Below, piece by piece: positions 4,871-12,632 of a stretch of DNA of 15,257 bases. The stretch covers positions 13,344-28,600 of the forward strand of contig DGQO01000034.1 of NCBI GenBank assembly GCA_002400445.1, read 5' to 3'. This stretch comes from Chitinophagaceae bacterium UBA4412. GTDB taxonomy: Bacteria > Bacteroidota > Bacteroidia > Chitinophagales > Chitinophagaceae. The notes below the pieces were generated by a model. That model saw nothing but the letters and a program-made list of their open reading frames with translations. It made no database searches and was not told the origin of the DNA. Position 1 is the first letter of the stretch, and every line of letters begins with the position of its first letter. The position numbers and the translations under genes are program-made.

Positions 4871-6226
4871 TTACTTACTTAAAGATTGTATGATGTCGTA
4901 TTTCGTAACAATATGATATATACCCGATTCGTCCTTGCTTAGTACTGCTCCATTTTCCTTGTTGATAAAACTGCTCAACCGTTCTACCTGTGTCTCAAAT
5001 GGCACCTCAGGGTAAGGCTTTTCTATCACAGATTCAATACTTGCAGATTTCACATCTGCATTATTCAGGATTTTATTAAAAAGACCACTTTCAGAGATAG
5101 CCCCCACATTGTTCTCGCCATCAAAAATGGGGATATTTTCAATATCGTATTTGCGCATCAGTTCGATAGCTTCCAGTACGGTGTGTGATGGCGAAAGGCT
5201 CTGTGTATTCTGCGTTCCACGGCCATTAATTATATCTTTAAAGGTTTTCACATCCAGGAATCCACGTTCCATCATCCATTCATCATTATACACTTTGCCC
5301 ACATAGCGGCTACCATGGTCGTGAAAAATGCAAACGACCACATCATCTTTTTTCAGCTCATCTTTTAGTTGTAGCAGGCCTTGCAGGCAACTGCCAGCAC
5401 TGTATCCACAAAACAGGCCTTCCTCTTTTGCAATCCGCCTGGCCATTACGGCCCCGTCTTTATCGGTTACTTTTACAAAGGCATCTATGTACGCCATGTC
5501 ATAATTAGCAGGCACAAAATCTTCTCCAAATCCTTCACTGATATAAGGGTAAACTTCTTTCTGGTCTAAGGTTCCTGTGTCAAAATATTTTTTGAGCAAA
5601 GACCCATAACTGTCTATCGCCCAAACTTTAATATTTGGATTTTTTTCCTTCAAGTACTTACCTGCTCCAACGATTGTACCGCCCGTTCCCGTGGCCACCA
5701 CCAGGTGAGTAACTTTACCCTCTGTTTGTTCCCAAATTTCAGGACCAGTTTGTTCATAATGGGCCAACCTGTTGGCCAGATTATCATATTGATTTACGTA
5801 CCAACTATTTGGAACCTCGGAGGCCAGTCGTTTAGAAACAGAATAATACGATCTCGGATCTTCTGGCTCCACATTCGTAGGACAAACAATTACTTCGGCA
5901 CCCACGGCTTTAAGGATGTCTGCCTTTTCCCTGGATTGTTTATCGGTGGTGGTGAAGATGCATTTATATCCTTTAACACAAGCTGCGAGTGCGAGACCCA
6001 TGCCGGTATTACCGCTCGTGCCTTCTATGATGGTGCCGCCCGGCTTAATTTTTCCTTCCTGCTCGGCCACTTCCAGCATTTTGACCGCCATGCGGTCCTT
6101 TATTGAATTGCCGGGATTAAAATATTCCACTTTTGCCAAAACAGTACAGGGAAGCTGTTTTGTTATCTTGTTCAGTTTAATCAAAGGTGTATTACCAATG
6201 GTTTCAAGAACATTATTAAGCCACAT
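4871..6226 (-). CDS. cbs: Cystathionine beta-synthase with C-terminal CBS-domain pair
   Basis: This PLP enzyme of 451 residues condenses serine (or an activated serine) with homocysteine to cystathionine, or makes cysteine, in the cytoplasm. Motifs are ETIGNTPLIKLNK at 8-20, FNPGNSIKDR with the Schiff-base lysine at about Lys43, EGTSGNTGMGLA at 68-79 for substrate carboxylate binding, and the phosphate loop GTGGT at 180-184. Two CBS domains follow from about residue 330 to the end; in relatives they are regulatory. No N-terminal heme domain is present. An open frame extends upstream to 6322 but overlaps the protease gene by 11 bp and adds 32 residues that do not resemble the family. The start at 6226 (MWLNNVLETIGNTP) is preferred and is backed by a TATCTTTG -7 box at 6255-6248. 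A CysK-type O-acetylserine sulfhydrylase role cannot be excluded. Confidence 0.92.
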   Translation of the reverse strand: MWLNNVLETIGNTPLIKLNKITKQLPCTVLAKVEYFNPGNSIKDRMAVKMLEVAEQEGKIKPGGTIIEGTSGNTGMGLALAACVKGYKCIFTTTDKQSREKADILKAVGAEVIVCPTNVEPEDPRSYYSVSKRLASEVPNSWYVNQYDNLANRLAHYEQTGPEIWEQTEGKVTHLVVATGTGGTIVGAGKYLKEKNPNIKVWAIDSYGSLLKKYFDTGTLDQKEVYPYISEGFGEDFVPANYDMAYIDAFVKVTDKDGAVMARRIAKEEGLFCGYSAGSCLQGLLQLKDELKKDDVVVCIFHDHGSRYVGKVYNDEWMMERGFLDVKTFKDIINGRGTQNTQSLSPSHTVLEAIELMRKYDIENIPIFDGENNVGAISESGLFNKILNNADVKSASIESVIEKPYPEVPFETQVERLSSFINKENGAVLSKDESGIYHIVTKYDIIQSLSK

Positions 6227-6247
6227 ATAATCACGATTTGTTTGCGC

Positions 6248-6255
6248 CAAAGATA
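6248..6255 (-). promoter_or_regulatory. -7 box of the cystathionine beta-synthase gene
   Basis: The minus strand reads TATCTTTG, an exact TAnnTTTG match, 21 nt before the preferred ATG at 6226. It falls inside the longer upstream reading frame, so a transcript from it could not encode that extension. About 19 nt upstream there is ATG rather than the ideal TTG. Confidence 0.55.
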
Positions 6256-6311
6256 AGGGATAATGCTCCCGACATTGGCGGCTGGAGACAGAGAAAATTA
6301 TTAAGGCAGAC

Positions 6312-7901
6312 CTATTGAGCAATCACTGTTAGCGCCTTTTGCACACTGGGATCCATTATATTTTCCGCTTCAAAATAGCCCTCATTCCTAAACAGTTGAC
6401 GTGCAATTGAAGTTTTAAGAGAGCGATAAATATAAGCCCGTTCTTTTTCCGACACAGCACTTACCTGGATAGAATCTTTTGCTGCTAATTGCTGCAATAA
6501 TTGCCACTCTGGTAAACCGACAGAAAAATTGCTGACAAAACTGTGCGCAGTGCTATATTTTGAAGATAAATCAGGATGGGCCAAAAAATACCGATAACCA
6601 TAATCTGCAAAGATGCCTTTAAAATAAAGCTTTGCAGAAGTAAGCCCTGGTTGGCTGGTATCAGCAGGTACAAAATAATCAGGACTTATTCCCCCACTGC
6701 CAAAAATGGTTTTCCCTCCTTTAGTTACAAAAATCTTTGATGAATCATTTCTCAGGGAATCTGCAGAAAGAATTCCGCCATTCTCAAACCGATCCGTTAT
6801 TTCGGCATAATATGCTTTACCACCATGATCGTATGGCCGCTGAATACTTCTGCCCAGAGGGGTATAGTATCTTGCCACCGTGAGCCGTAGTGCTGCTTTA
6901 TTACTCAGGTCGTATTGCTCCTGCACCAGTCCTTTACCAAAACTGCGGCGACCGATGATGGTAGCCCTATCCCAGTCTTGCATTGCGCCAAGTAGAATCT
7001 CACTTGCACTGGCGCTACCCTCATCAGCGAGTAAAATCAGTTTACCCGTTTCAAATTGTCCCGTCCGCCTGCATCGGTATTCTTTTCTTGGAATATGTGC
7101 GCCTTCGGTATAGGTTACCAGTTTGTCACCATCAAGGAATTCATCTGCAATTTCTACTGCTTCATCCAGTACCCCACCGCCATTTCCCCTGAGATCAAGG
7201 ATAAGTTCCTTCAATCCCTGTTTCTTCAGTTCCAGGAGATTGGTCATAAACTCCCGGTAAGTTTGCTGAGAAAATTTATTGAGGCGGATATAACCCGTGG
7301 TCTTTGTAATCATGTATGCAGCATCTACACTGCTCAGTGGAATGATACCGCGTTTCACCGTGGCATTTATTTTTTTACCCTGCCTGAGTAAGAGTAGGTT
7401 TACTTCACTTCCCTTTGGTCCCCGCAACAGTCGCCGCACTTCATTTGAAGAGATCTTTCTGCCGCTTACCGTAGAATCATCTGCCTTCAAAATCATATCA
7501 CCTGTTTTGAGGCCGGCTGCGAAAGAAGGTCCATCTTTTAAAACATTAATTACATGAATAGTGTCTTCCAAAATATTAAATTCAACACCGATACCGTAGA
7601 AATTCCCGGCGATATCGTCATTGGCCATCTGCAGATCTCTTGCAGGTATATAAATAGAGTGGGGGTCAAGTTTTGCCAGAACCGCGGCAATAGCGGTATC
7701 ATTGAGATTGTTCAGGTTTAGCGTATCTACATACCTGCTTTGAATAAGGTCCATCACTTCCTGGATGGTTCGCCGTTTCTCCATATAGAAAAATGACTTT
7801 CCCGGCATTTTATCCCGGAGCTTATACCCAATGAACATACCCGCAATCATTGTTATACTGAACAATAGCGGCAGCCATACCTGCAATTTTTTCTTCTCCA
7901 T
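6312..7901 (-). CDS. S41-family C-terminal processing protease with PDZ domain
   Basis: A 529-residue CtpA/Prc-type serine protease. An N-terminal hydrophobic segment at about 8-27 (VWLPLLFSITMIAGMFIGY) serves as signal peptide or membrane anchor, placing the protease in the periplasm. A PDZ domain lies at about 95-185 (FYGIGVEFNI, AAGLKTGDMILKADD). The S41 catalytic core includes LILDLRGNGGG at 233-243, EGSASASEILLGAMQDW with the nucleophile Ser298, and RRSFGKGLVQ with the general base Lys323. The 25-residue Ser-Lys spacing equals that of E. coli Prc. The C-terminal third, after SPDYFVPADTS, is a Bacteroidetes-type extension of unknown role. Relatives trim or degrade envelope proteins from the C-terminus. 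It is the first gene of the leftward block, divergent from the kinase gene across 128 bp. Confidence 0.95.
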   Translation of the reverse strand: MEKKKLQVWLPLLFSITMIAGMFIGYKLRDKMPGKSFFYMEKRRTIQEVMDLIQSRYVDTLNLNNLNDTAIAAVLAKLDPHSIYIPARDLQMANDDIAGNFYGIGVEFNILEDTIHVINVLKDGPSFAAGLKTGDMILKADDSTVSGRKISSNEVRRLLRGPKGSEVNLLLLRQGKKINATVKRGIIPLSSVDAAYMITKTTGYIRLNKFSQQTYREFMTNLLELKKQGLKELILDLRGNGGGVLDEAVEIADEFLDGDKLVTYTEGAHIPRKEYRCRRTGQFETGKLILLADEGSASASEILLGAMQDWDRATIIGRRSFGKGLVQEQYDLSNKAALRLTVARYYTPLGRSIQRPYDHGGKAYYAEITDRFENGGILSADSLRNDSSKIFVTKGGKTIFGSGGISPDYFVPADTSQPGLTSAKLYFKGIFADYGYRYFLAHPDLSSKYSTAHSFVSNFSVGLPEWQLLQQLAAKDSIQVSAVSEKERAYIYRSLKTSIARQLFRNEGYFEAENIMDPSVQKALTVIAQ

Positions 7902-8029
7902 CTATACAACCTGATTCGTGACTTTTTACAAAACCTGTGAATGGCTGCGAAGGTAAATTTTTGTTTGTTACCTTGTGCTTATTTATAGCCTGCCGCAAAT
8001 GGCAAGCAATTTCATAATCCAACTATACA

Positions 8030-8884
8030 ATGAAGTCTATTCTTCTTGCAGACAGTGGCTCCTCCAAAACAGAATGGTGCCTGTTGCAGTCCGACAAAAA
8101 AAAGAAAGTTATCACACAGGGTTTAAGCCCCTATTTCCTCAACCAGCAGCAGATTACGGAGATTCTCAGCATTGAACTCATGCCAAAGCTGAAGGACGCA
8201 GCCCCTGAAGCGGTTTATTTCTATGGTACAGGCTGTAGCAATACGCAGAACAACCTACTTGTGAAAAATGCCATAAAGCATCATTTTCCAAAGGCGAAAA
8301 TATATGTGGATAGCGACCTGATGGCTGCTGCAAAAGCTCTTTGCGGAGATCAGAAAGGGATAGCCTGCATCCTGGGCACAGGCTCCAATTCCTGCTTTTA
8401 TAATGGAAAGAAGATAGTAAAAAACAGCCCTGGCCTGGGTTATGTTTTAGGAGATGAAGGAAGTGGTGCTTATATGGGTAAAAAAGTAGTGCAATATTTT
8501 CTATACAATACTTTTGATGAAGACCTCATGGACCGCTTCAATGCTAAGTTTAATACAAATGCGGTACAGATTTTAGAGGCCGTATATAAAAAACCACTGC
8601 CCAACCGTTACCTGGCAGGCTTTGCTATTTTTCTGGCGGAGAACCGGGGTCACTTCATGATTGAAAATATTATTGAAGACGGGTTGAATGATTTTTTCTT
8701 CAACCATGTATATAAGTACCGCGAAAGCTGGAGCATGCCCCTGCATTTTATTGGAGGTATTGCTTACGGATTTAAAGATGTGCTCCGGGACTTGTGCAAT
8801 TCCTATGAACTCACCCTGGGCAAAGTTTTAAAAACCCCCATGGACGGACTTATTAAATATCATCAGCAACGCCTTAGCAAATAA
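8030..8884 (+). CDS. BadF/BadG/BcrA-family amino-sugar kinase (GlcNAc or MurNAc kinase)
   Basis: A 284-residue cytoplasmic kinase of the ASKHA fold. ADSGSSKTEW at 7-16 is the phosphate-1 loop, YFYGTGCSN lies near 64-71, ILGTGSNSCFY at 114-124 is phosphate-2, and GYVLGDEGSGAYMG at 137-150 marks the family. The FIGGIAYGF segment near the C-terminus matches the adenosine-binding region. Bacteroidetes relatives are named N-acetylglucosamine kinase. The stop codon lies 3 bp before murQ, so the two form an operon. MurQ needs MurNAc-6-phosphate, and the clostridial MurK of this same family phosphorylates both MurNAc and GlcNAc, so this enzyme may supply MurQ directly; that is inference. ATG 8030 is the first in-frame start and matches family N-termini. 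Confidence 0.85.
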   Translation: MKSILLADSGSSKTEWCLLQSDKKKKVITQGLSPYFLNQQQITEILSIELMPKLKDAAPEAVYFYGTGCSNTQNNLLVKNAIKHHFPKAKIYVDSDLMAAAKALCGDQKGIACILGTGSNSCFYNGKKIVKNSPGLGYVLGDEGSGAYMGKKVVQYFLYNTFDEDLMDRFNAKFNTNAVQILEAVYKKPLPNRYLAGFAIFLAENRGHFMIENIIEDGLNDFFFNHVYKYRESWSMPLHFIGGIAYGFKDVLRDLCNSYELTLGKVLKTPMDGLIKYHQQRLSK

Positions 8885-8887
8885 TAT

Positions 8888-9703
8888 ATGGCATTTGAAA
8901 AAATAACGGAGCAGGACTCAGATTACCGCCACCTGGATAGCATGAGCCTTACTGAACTTCTGGAAAATATCAACGCAGAAGACATGAAGGTGCCTGGCAT
9001 TATTCGGCAGCAGATACCTGCCATAGAGGCTTTAGTACATTCTATTACGGATAAGATGCTCATGGGTGGCCGGCTGTTTTATATTGGCGCTGGCACCAGC
9101 GGCAGGTTAGGAATCGTGGATGCCAGTGAGTGCCCGCCCACTTATGGCGTGCCTTACGGGCTCGTGATCGGTATTATTGCCGGGGGAGAAAAGGCCATTA
9201 CAGAAGCGGTAGAATTTGCCGAGGACGACGCAGACCAAGGCTGGAAAGACTTGCAGGCGCACAATGTAAACCCTGCTGACGTGGTGATTGGTATTGCCGC
9301 AAGCGGAACAACGCCTTATGTAATTTCTGCGCTTAACGAATGCCGCAAAGCGGGTATCATTACAGGTAGTATTTCCTGCAATCCTGGTGCTCCTATTAGT
9401 GATGCAGCAGATTTTCCCATTGAAGTGGTAGTAGGGCCTGAGTTTGTAACAGGCAGTACACGTATGAAGAGTGGCACCGCCCAAAAGCTGGTACTCAATA
9501 TGATATCCACCAGCGTGATGATACAACTGGGCAGGGTTGTAGACAATAAAATGGTAAATATGCAGCTCACCAACGATAAATTGGTAGATAGGGGAGTAAA
9601 AATGCTGATGCAGCAGATTAAAATCGATGATTATGCCCTGGCTAAGGAACTTTTACTCAAATATGGCAGCGTAAAGAAGGCCACAGATAACTACCAGCCA
9701 TAA
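8888..9703 (+). CDS. murQ: N-acetylmuramic acid 6-phosphate etherase
   Basis: This 271-residue SIS-domain lyase removes D-lactate from MurNAc-6-phosphate, giving GlcNAc-6-phosphate, in peptidoglycan recycling. The signature LFYIGAGTSGRLGIVDASECPPTYG spans about 63-87 and contains the predicted catalytic Glu81. The second acid, Glu112, is in FAEDDADQG; the 31-residue spacing of the two glutamates equals that of characterised MurQ enzymes. IGIAASGTTPYV at 134-145 and GSTRMKSGTAQK at 189-200 are the other SIS sugar-phosphate loops. The protein is about 25 residues shorter than E. coli MurQ, mostly at the C-terminus, as in other Bacteroidetes. It is translationally close to the upstream kinase (3-bp gap). 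No anhMurNAc kinase or transporter is in view. Confidence 0.97.
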   Translation: MAFEKITEQDSDYRHLDSMSLTELLENINAEDMKVPGIIRQQIPAIEALVHSITDKMLMGGRLFYIGAGTSGRLGIVDASECPPTYGVPYGLVIGIIAGGEKAITEAVEFAEDDADQGWKDLQAHNVNPADVVIGIAASGTTPYVISALNECRKAGIITGSISCNPGAPISDAADFPIEVVVGPEFVTGSTRMKSGTAQKLVLNMISTSVMIQLGRVVDNKMVNMQLTNDKLVDRGVKMLMQQIKIDDYALAKELLLKYGSVKKATDNYQP

Positions 9704-9774
9704 AAAGAATTATTTGTTTTTACATAATAGTATTAAATTAGGATTGAAAATATTCATCACTAAAAAATGCTCTT

Positions 9775-11034
9775 ATGAATTACAAACTTCTACTCACTTC
9801 AGCATTTATCGTATCTGCCCTCTCGGTTTCGGCGCAAAGTACGAACCGGGCTTACGCCATTACCGGCGATGGTAACCAGGATTATGTATGGATGAACATC
9901 AGGCAGGTAGATCTCGGAACAGGGCAGGTATCCAACACGCTTTTTCAGCGCAGCAAAACAAATTTTACCCTCACAGACGTAACAGCAAAAACCACGGTGA
10001 CCCAAGCCACCCCGGGTGCAGAAAATATTTTTCAATCCAAAACTTATCCCACCGGATCACTGGTAGCGGCCGCTGCCTATGATAAGCGCAGCAACAAATT
10101 ATTTTTCACGCCAATGCGGGTGAATGAATTGCGCTGGCTCGACTTGGATAGCAAAGAAGCCACCCCAAAGTTTTATACCATTGCATCTCCCGTACTCGAT
10201 TTTGGCCAGGCGATGGATGAAAGCAACCACATAACCCGGATGGTGATTGGTGCTGATGGAAAAGGTTATGCCATTACGAATGATGGCAACCACTTTATAA
10301 GTTTTACTACAGGAAAGAAACCCGTGATTACAGATCTGGGTGGCCTGATAGATGATCCTGCCAACGCAGGTATTTCCGTTCATAACAAATGCAGTAGTTG
10401 GGGCGGAGATATGCTGGCAGATGCTTTTGGAAAATTGTACATCATTTCTGCAGCACACCAAATATTTATTGTAGATATCGCTTCAAGGATCGCTACGCAC
10501 CTTGGTATGATTAGTGGCCTGCCCGGTAACTATACAACCAACGCTGCTGCAGTAAATGCGGATGGTGAAATTGTGGTGAGCAGTGCAAATATATTTGCCG
10601 GTTATTACAAATTTAAACTCGGAGACCTGGCGGCATCCGTTATACCTGGTTCAGACACCAAATACAATGCTTCAGATCTGGCTAATGGAAATTTACTTCT
10701 GCAAAAAGAAGCAGACGATGCTAAAAAATTCAGTCTCGGCACGGCGAAACTCGCACCGGATCTTTTTGGCAATGCAGACAAAAACGTTTTTCCAAATCCT
10801 GTAACTTCTTCCTCTTTCTCTGTATTATTTTCACAGGAGAAAAGGGGCACTTATTCCATCACGCTAGCTGACTTGAGCGGAAGGGTAATTCAGACGCAAA
10901 AGGTTAATCTTTCAAAAGGAGAACAAAAGGCTACGGTAAATCTCCTGAGCCGCCCGGCTAAAGGTATGTACCTGGTAAAAGTGTACGACGAAGGAAAGCA
11001 ATTGCTGATGAGTGAAAAAGTATTGATTCAATAA
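9775..11034 (+). CDS. T9SS-exported protein of unknown function
   Basis: A 419-residue secreted protein. Residues 1-20 are a signal peptide (KLLLTSAFIVSALSVSAQS, cleavage after AQ or SA). The last 80 or so residues, from NVFPNPVTSSSFSV to SEKVLIQ, are a type A sorting domain of the type IX secretion system, with the usual PNP, the YSITLADLSGRVI strand, and GMYLVKVYDEG near the end, so the protein should cross the outer membrane and be anchored or released. The body (about 25-330) has repeated short strand segments such as YAITGDGNQ, YAITNDGNH and LYIISAAHQ, resembling a beta-propeller, without a catalytic motif I can name. It is monocistronic: 71 bp from murQ and closed by a strong terminator. 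Confidence 0.85.
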   Translation: MNYKLLLTSAFIVSALSVSAQSTNRAYAITGDGNQDYVWMNIRQVDLGTGQVSNTLFQRSKTNFTLTDVTAKTTVTQATPGAENIFQSKTYPTGSLVAAAAYDKRSNKLFFTPMRVNELRWLDLDSKEATPKFYTIASPVLDFGQAMDESNHITRMVIGADGKGYAITNDGNHFISFTTGKKPVITDLGGLIDDPANAGISVHNKCSSWGGDMLADAFGKLYIISAAHQIFIVDIASRIATHLGMISGLPGNYTTNAAAVNADGEIVVSSANIFAGYYKFKLGDLAASVIPGSDTKYNASDLANGNLLLQKEADDAKKFSLGTAKLAPDLFGNADKNVFPNPVTSSSFSVLFSQEKRGTYSITLADLSGRVIQTQKVNLSKGEQKATVNLLSRPAKGMYLVKVYDEGKQLLMSEKVLIQ

Positions 11035-11058
11035 AATTTTCGAAGGGTTAATAAGGGT

Positions 11059-11087
11059 GAGGCTGCTTCGGCAGCCTCTTTTTTTTT
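11059..11087 (+). terminator. Rho-independent terminator with TTCG tetraloop
   Basis: GAGGCTGC and GCAGCCTC form a perfect 8-bp stem closed by a TTCG tetraloop and followed by nine T residues, 25 nt after the stop of the T9SS-protein gene. It should isolate that gene from the downstream ones. Confidence 0.95.
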
Positions 11088-11229
11088 GATCAGTATTTGA
11101 TTAAAAGCGAAAGCTATGCTTAACCAAAGCTTAGCATGATATCATTAAATACTCCGGCAAGACTGTAGTACTACCCGGAATTTTTACCCAACTTTGTAAG
11201 CCTGCCTTTTCTAAACACGGCAGTAGTGT

Positions 11230-11793
11230 ATGCAAGACATTGAACCATTTTATAACTGGCGGCACATGTACACTCCTGAGGAAGATGATCGCTCACCTTT
11301 TTATGGAAGAGAATACAGCGAATTTGAGTATTCTCAAACACTGTACAATTTTTACATTCATCCCCAATGGGACGATTTTGGGAGCCGAACCTTATACATG
11401 AAACTTTTGTTTACAGATTATGAGCAGCAGTTTGCTGTTATCGAATTGCTGGGGGAATGGAATGATGCCATTGAAAATGATATTATGACTTTGCGACGTG
11501 AAGTAACAGATCGAATGTTTATGCAGGGTATTACCCATTTTGTATTAATTGCAGAGAATGTTTTGAATTTTCACAGCAGCGACGACAGCTATTATGAAGA
11601 GTGGAGAGAGCAATTAGAAGATGACTCTGGTTGGGTAGCCATTATTAATATGCCAGAACAAAGCATGTATGATTTTAAAATAGCCAGGCTCACTAATTAC
11701 GTTGAACTTTTAGAAATGGAACAATGGAGAACCATGAAGCCGGAAATGCTTTTCCAATTGATTAATGCAGATGTGCAACACAGATTAGATTAA
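11230..11793 (+). CDS. Uncharacterised acidic protein, 187 residues
   Basis: I do not recognise a family. The frame is open for 187 codons between a terminator and the sdh operon, and amino-acid use is coherent. The protein is acidic and rich in Tyr, Trp and Phe (MQDIEPFYNWRHMYTPEEDD, PFYGREYSEFEYSQTLYNFY), with no signal peptide, membrane segment or Cys motif. A predicted alternation of strands and helices in the middle (TLYMKLLFTDYEQQFAVIELLGEW, then VLIAENVLNF) suggests one globular alpha/beta domain. It is probably cytoplasmic. The start is 143 bp after the terminator and the stop 119 bp before sdhC, so it is likely its own transcription unit. Its position beside sdhCAB may be a conserved neighbourhood, but function cannot be inferred. 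Confidence 0.8.
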   Translation: MQDIEPFYNWRHMYTPEEDDRSPFYGREYSEFEYSQTLYNFYIHPQWDDFGSRTLYMKLLFTDYEQQFAVIELLGEWNDAIENDIMTLRREVTDRMFMQGITHFVLIAENVLNFHSSDDSYYEEWREQLEDDSGWVAIINMPEQSMYDFKIARLTNYVELLEMEQWRTMKPEMLFQLINADVQHRLD

Positions 11794-11809
11794 AAATGAT
11801 TTTGTGTAA

Positions 11810-11821
11810 TGATTTAAATCA
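11810..11821. promoter_or_regulatory. Perfect 12-bp palindrome upstream of sdhC
   Basis: TGATTTAAATCA is its own reverse complement and lies about 50 bp upstream of the proposed sdh -7 box. It could be a binding site for a dimeric regulator, but AT-rich palindromes of this size occur by chance and no second copy was seen. Confidence 0.2.
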
Positions 11822-11872
11822 GTTTGATGGGTGACCTGTTTAAATAAATCTTTTTAATTGACACTGTCGCTT

Positions 11873-11880
11873 TATTTTTG
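11873..11880 (+). promoter_or_regulatory. -7 box of the sdhCAB operon
   Basis: TATTTTTG matches the TAnnTTTG consensus and lies 32 nt before the sdhC ATG. A TTG at 11858-11860 is too near to be a standard -33 element, so the upstream box is unclear. Confidence 0.45.
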
Positions 11881-11912
11881 CAAAACTTTCTTTTTACATT
11901 ATTCTTACGCTT

Positions 11913-12581
11913 ATGACCTGGAAACAGATTTTCTCAGCTTCTATCGGAAAAAAAATAACGATGGCCTTCACCGGGCTTTTCTTAATTATATTTCTGATTG
12001 TGCACGCAGGAGTAAATTCCTGCATTTTTTTGAATGACGGCGGTAGCACATTTAATGCTGTTGCACATTTTATGAGTCATAATTGGATACTCCGCTTTTT
12101 GGAGGTTGGCCTTTTTGCTGGCCTGATTCTCCATATTATTCAGGGGCTTATTGTGTGGAGGCAAAACAGGCAGGCCCGGCCGGTAAAGTACCATGTAAAT
12201 CATCCACAAGCAAACAGCACATGGTACAGCCGTAGCATGGGCATCCTGGGTACACTGTTACTCTTATTTCTCATCATGCATATCAATCATTTCTTTATTG
12301 GCACTAAGGTAGCCTTATATGGAGGCGACCAGGAGCACAATCTATTTGAGGAGATGAAAGAAGTATTCAGCCATTGGTATATCGTAGTATTGTATATCCT
12401 TGGTCTCATTGCTTTATTCTGGCACCTGCTGCATGGTTTCCAAAGTGCATTCCAAACTTTTGGAATGAACCACAAAAGATGGTCTCCCATAATTAAAGGT
12501 GCGGGTGTGGCATACACGGTTATTATATGTTTACTCTTTGCAGCTATGCCATTGGCCATGTACTTTGGTGTTATTGCTTAA
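11913..12581 (+). CDS. sdhC: Succinate dehydrogenase cytochrome b subunit, b558 type
   Basis: A 222-residue membrane anchor of complex II. About five hydrophobic helices can be seen: FTGLFLIIFLIVHAGVN, FLEVGLFAGLILHIIQGLIV, ILGTLLLLFLIMHINHFF, WYIVVLYILGLIALFWHLLHG, and VAYTVIICLLFAAMPLAMYF near the end. Histidines in or near the helices (such as His27 in IVHAG, and those in LHIIQG, MHINHF and HLLHG) are candidate ligands of two b hemes, as in the Wolinella FrdC / Bacillus SdhC class. It passes electrons between SdhB and the menaquinone pool. It is the first gene of sdhCAB, 51 bp before sdhA, and has its own upstream -7 box. Confidence 0.95.
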   Translation: MTWKQIFSASIGKKITMAFTGLFLIIFLIVHAGVNSCIFLNDGGSTFNAVAHFMSHNWILRFLEVGLFAGLILHIIQGLIVWRQNRQARPVKYHVNHPQANSTWYSRSMGILGTLLLLFLIMHINHFFIGTKVALYGGDQEHNLFEEMKEVFSHWYIVVLYILGLIALFWHLLHGFQSAFQTFGMNHKRWSPIIKGAGVAYTVIICLLFAAMPLAMYFGVIA

Positions 12582-12632
12582 TAGTATAGCAAGATTTATT
12601 AAAATTAATTTTCTACAAAACAATTAACTGAT

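Noticed and set aside
9107..9526. 139-residue antisense frame in murQ
   Set aside because: It is wholly inside the well-supported murQ gene and resembles no protein; it is a shadow frame.
11113..11141. Hairpin ATGCT(T)AA / TTAGCAT after the T9SS-gene terminator
   Set aside because: The stem is short and bulged, no T-run follows, and it has no evident link to a gene start; probably chance.
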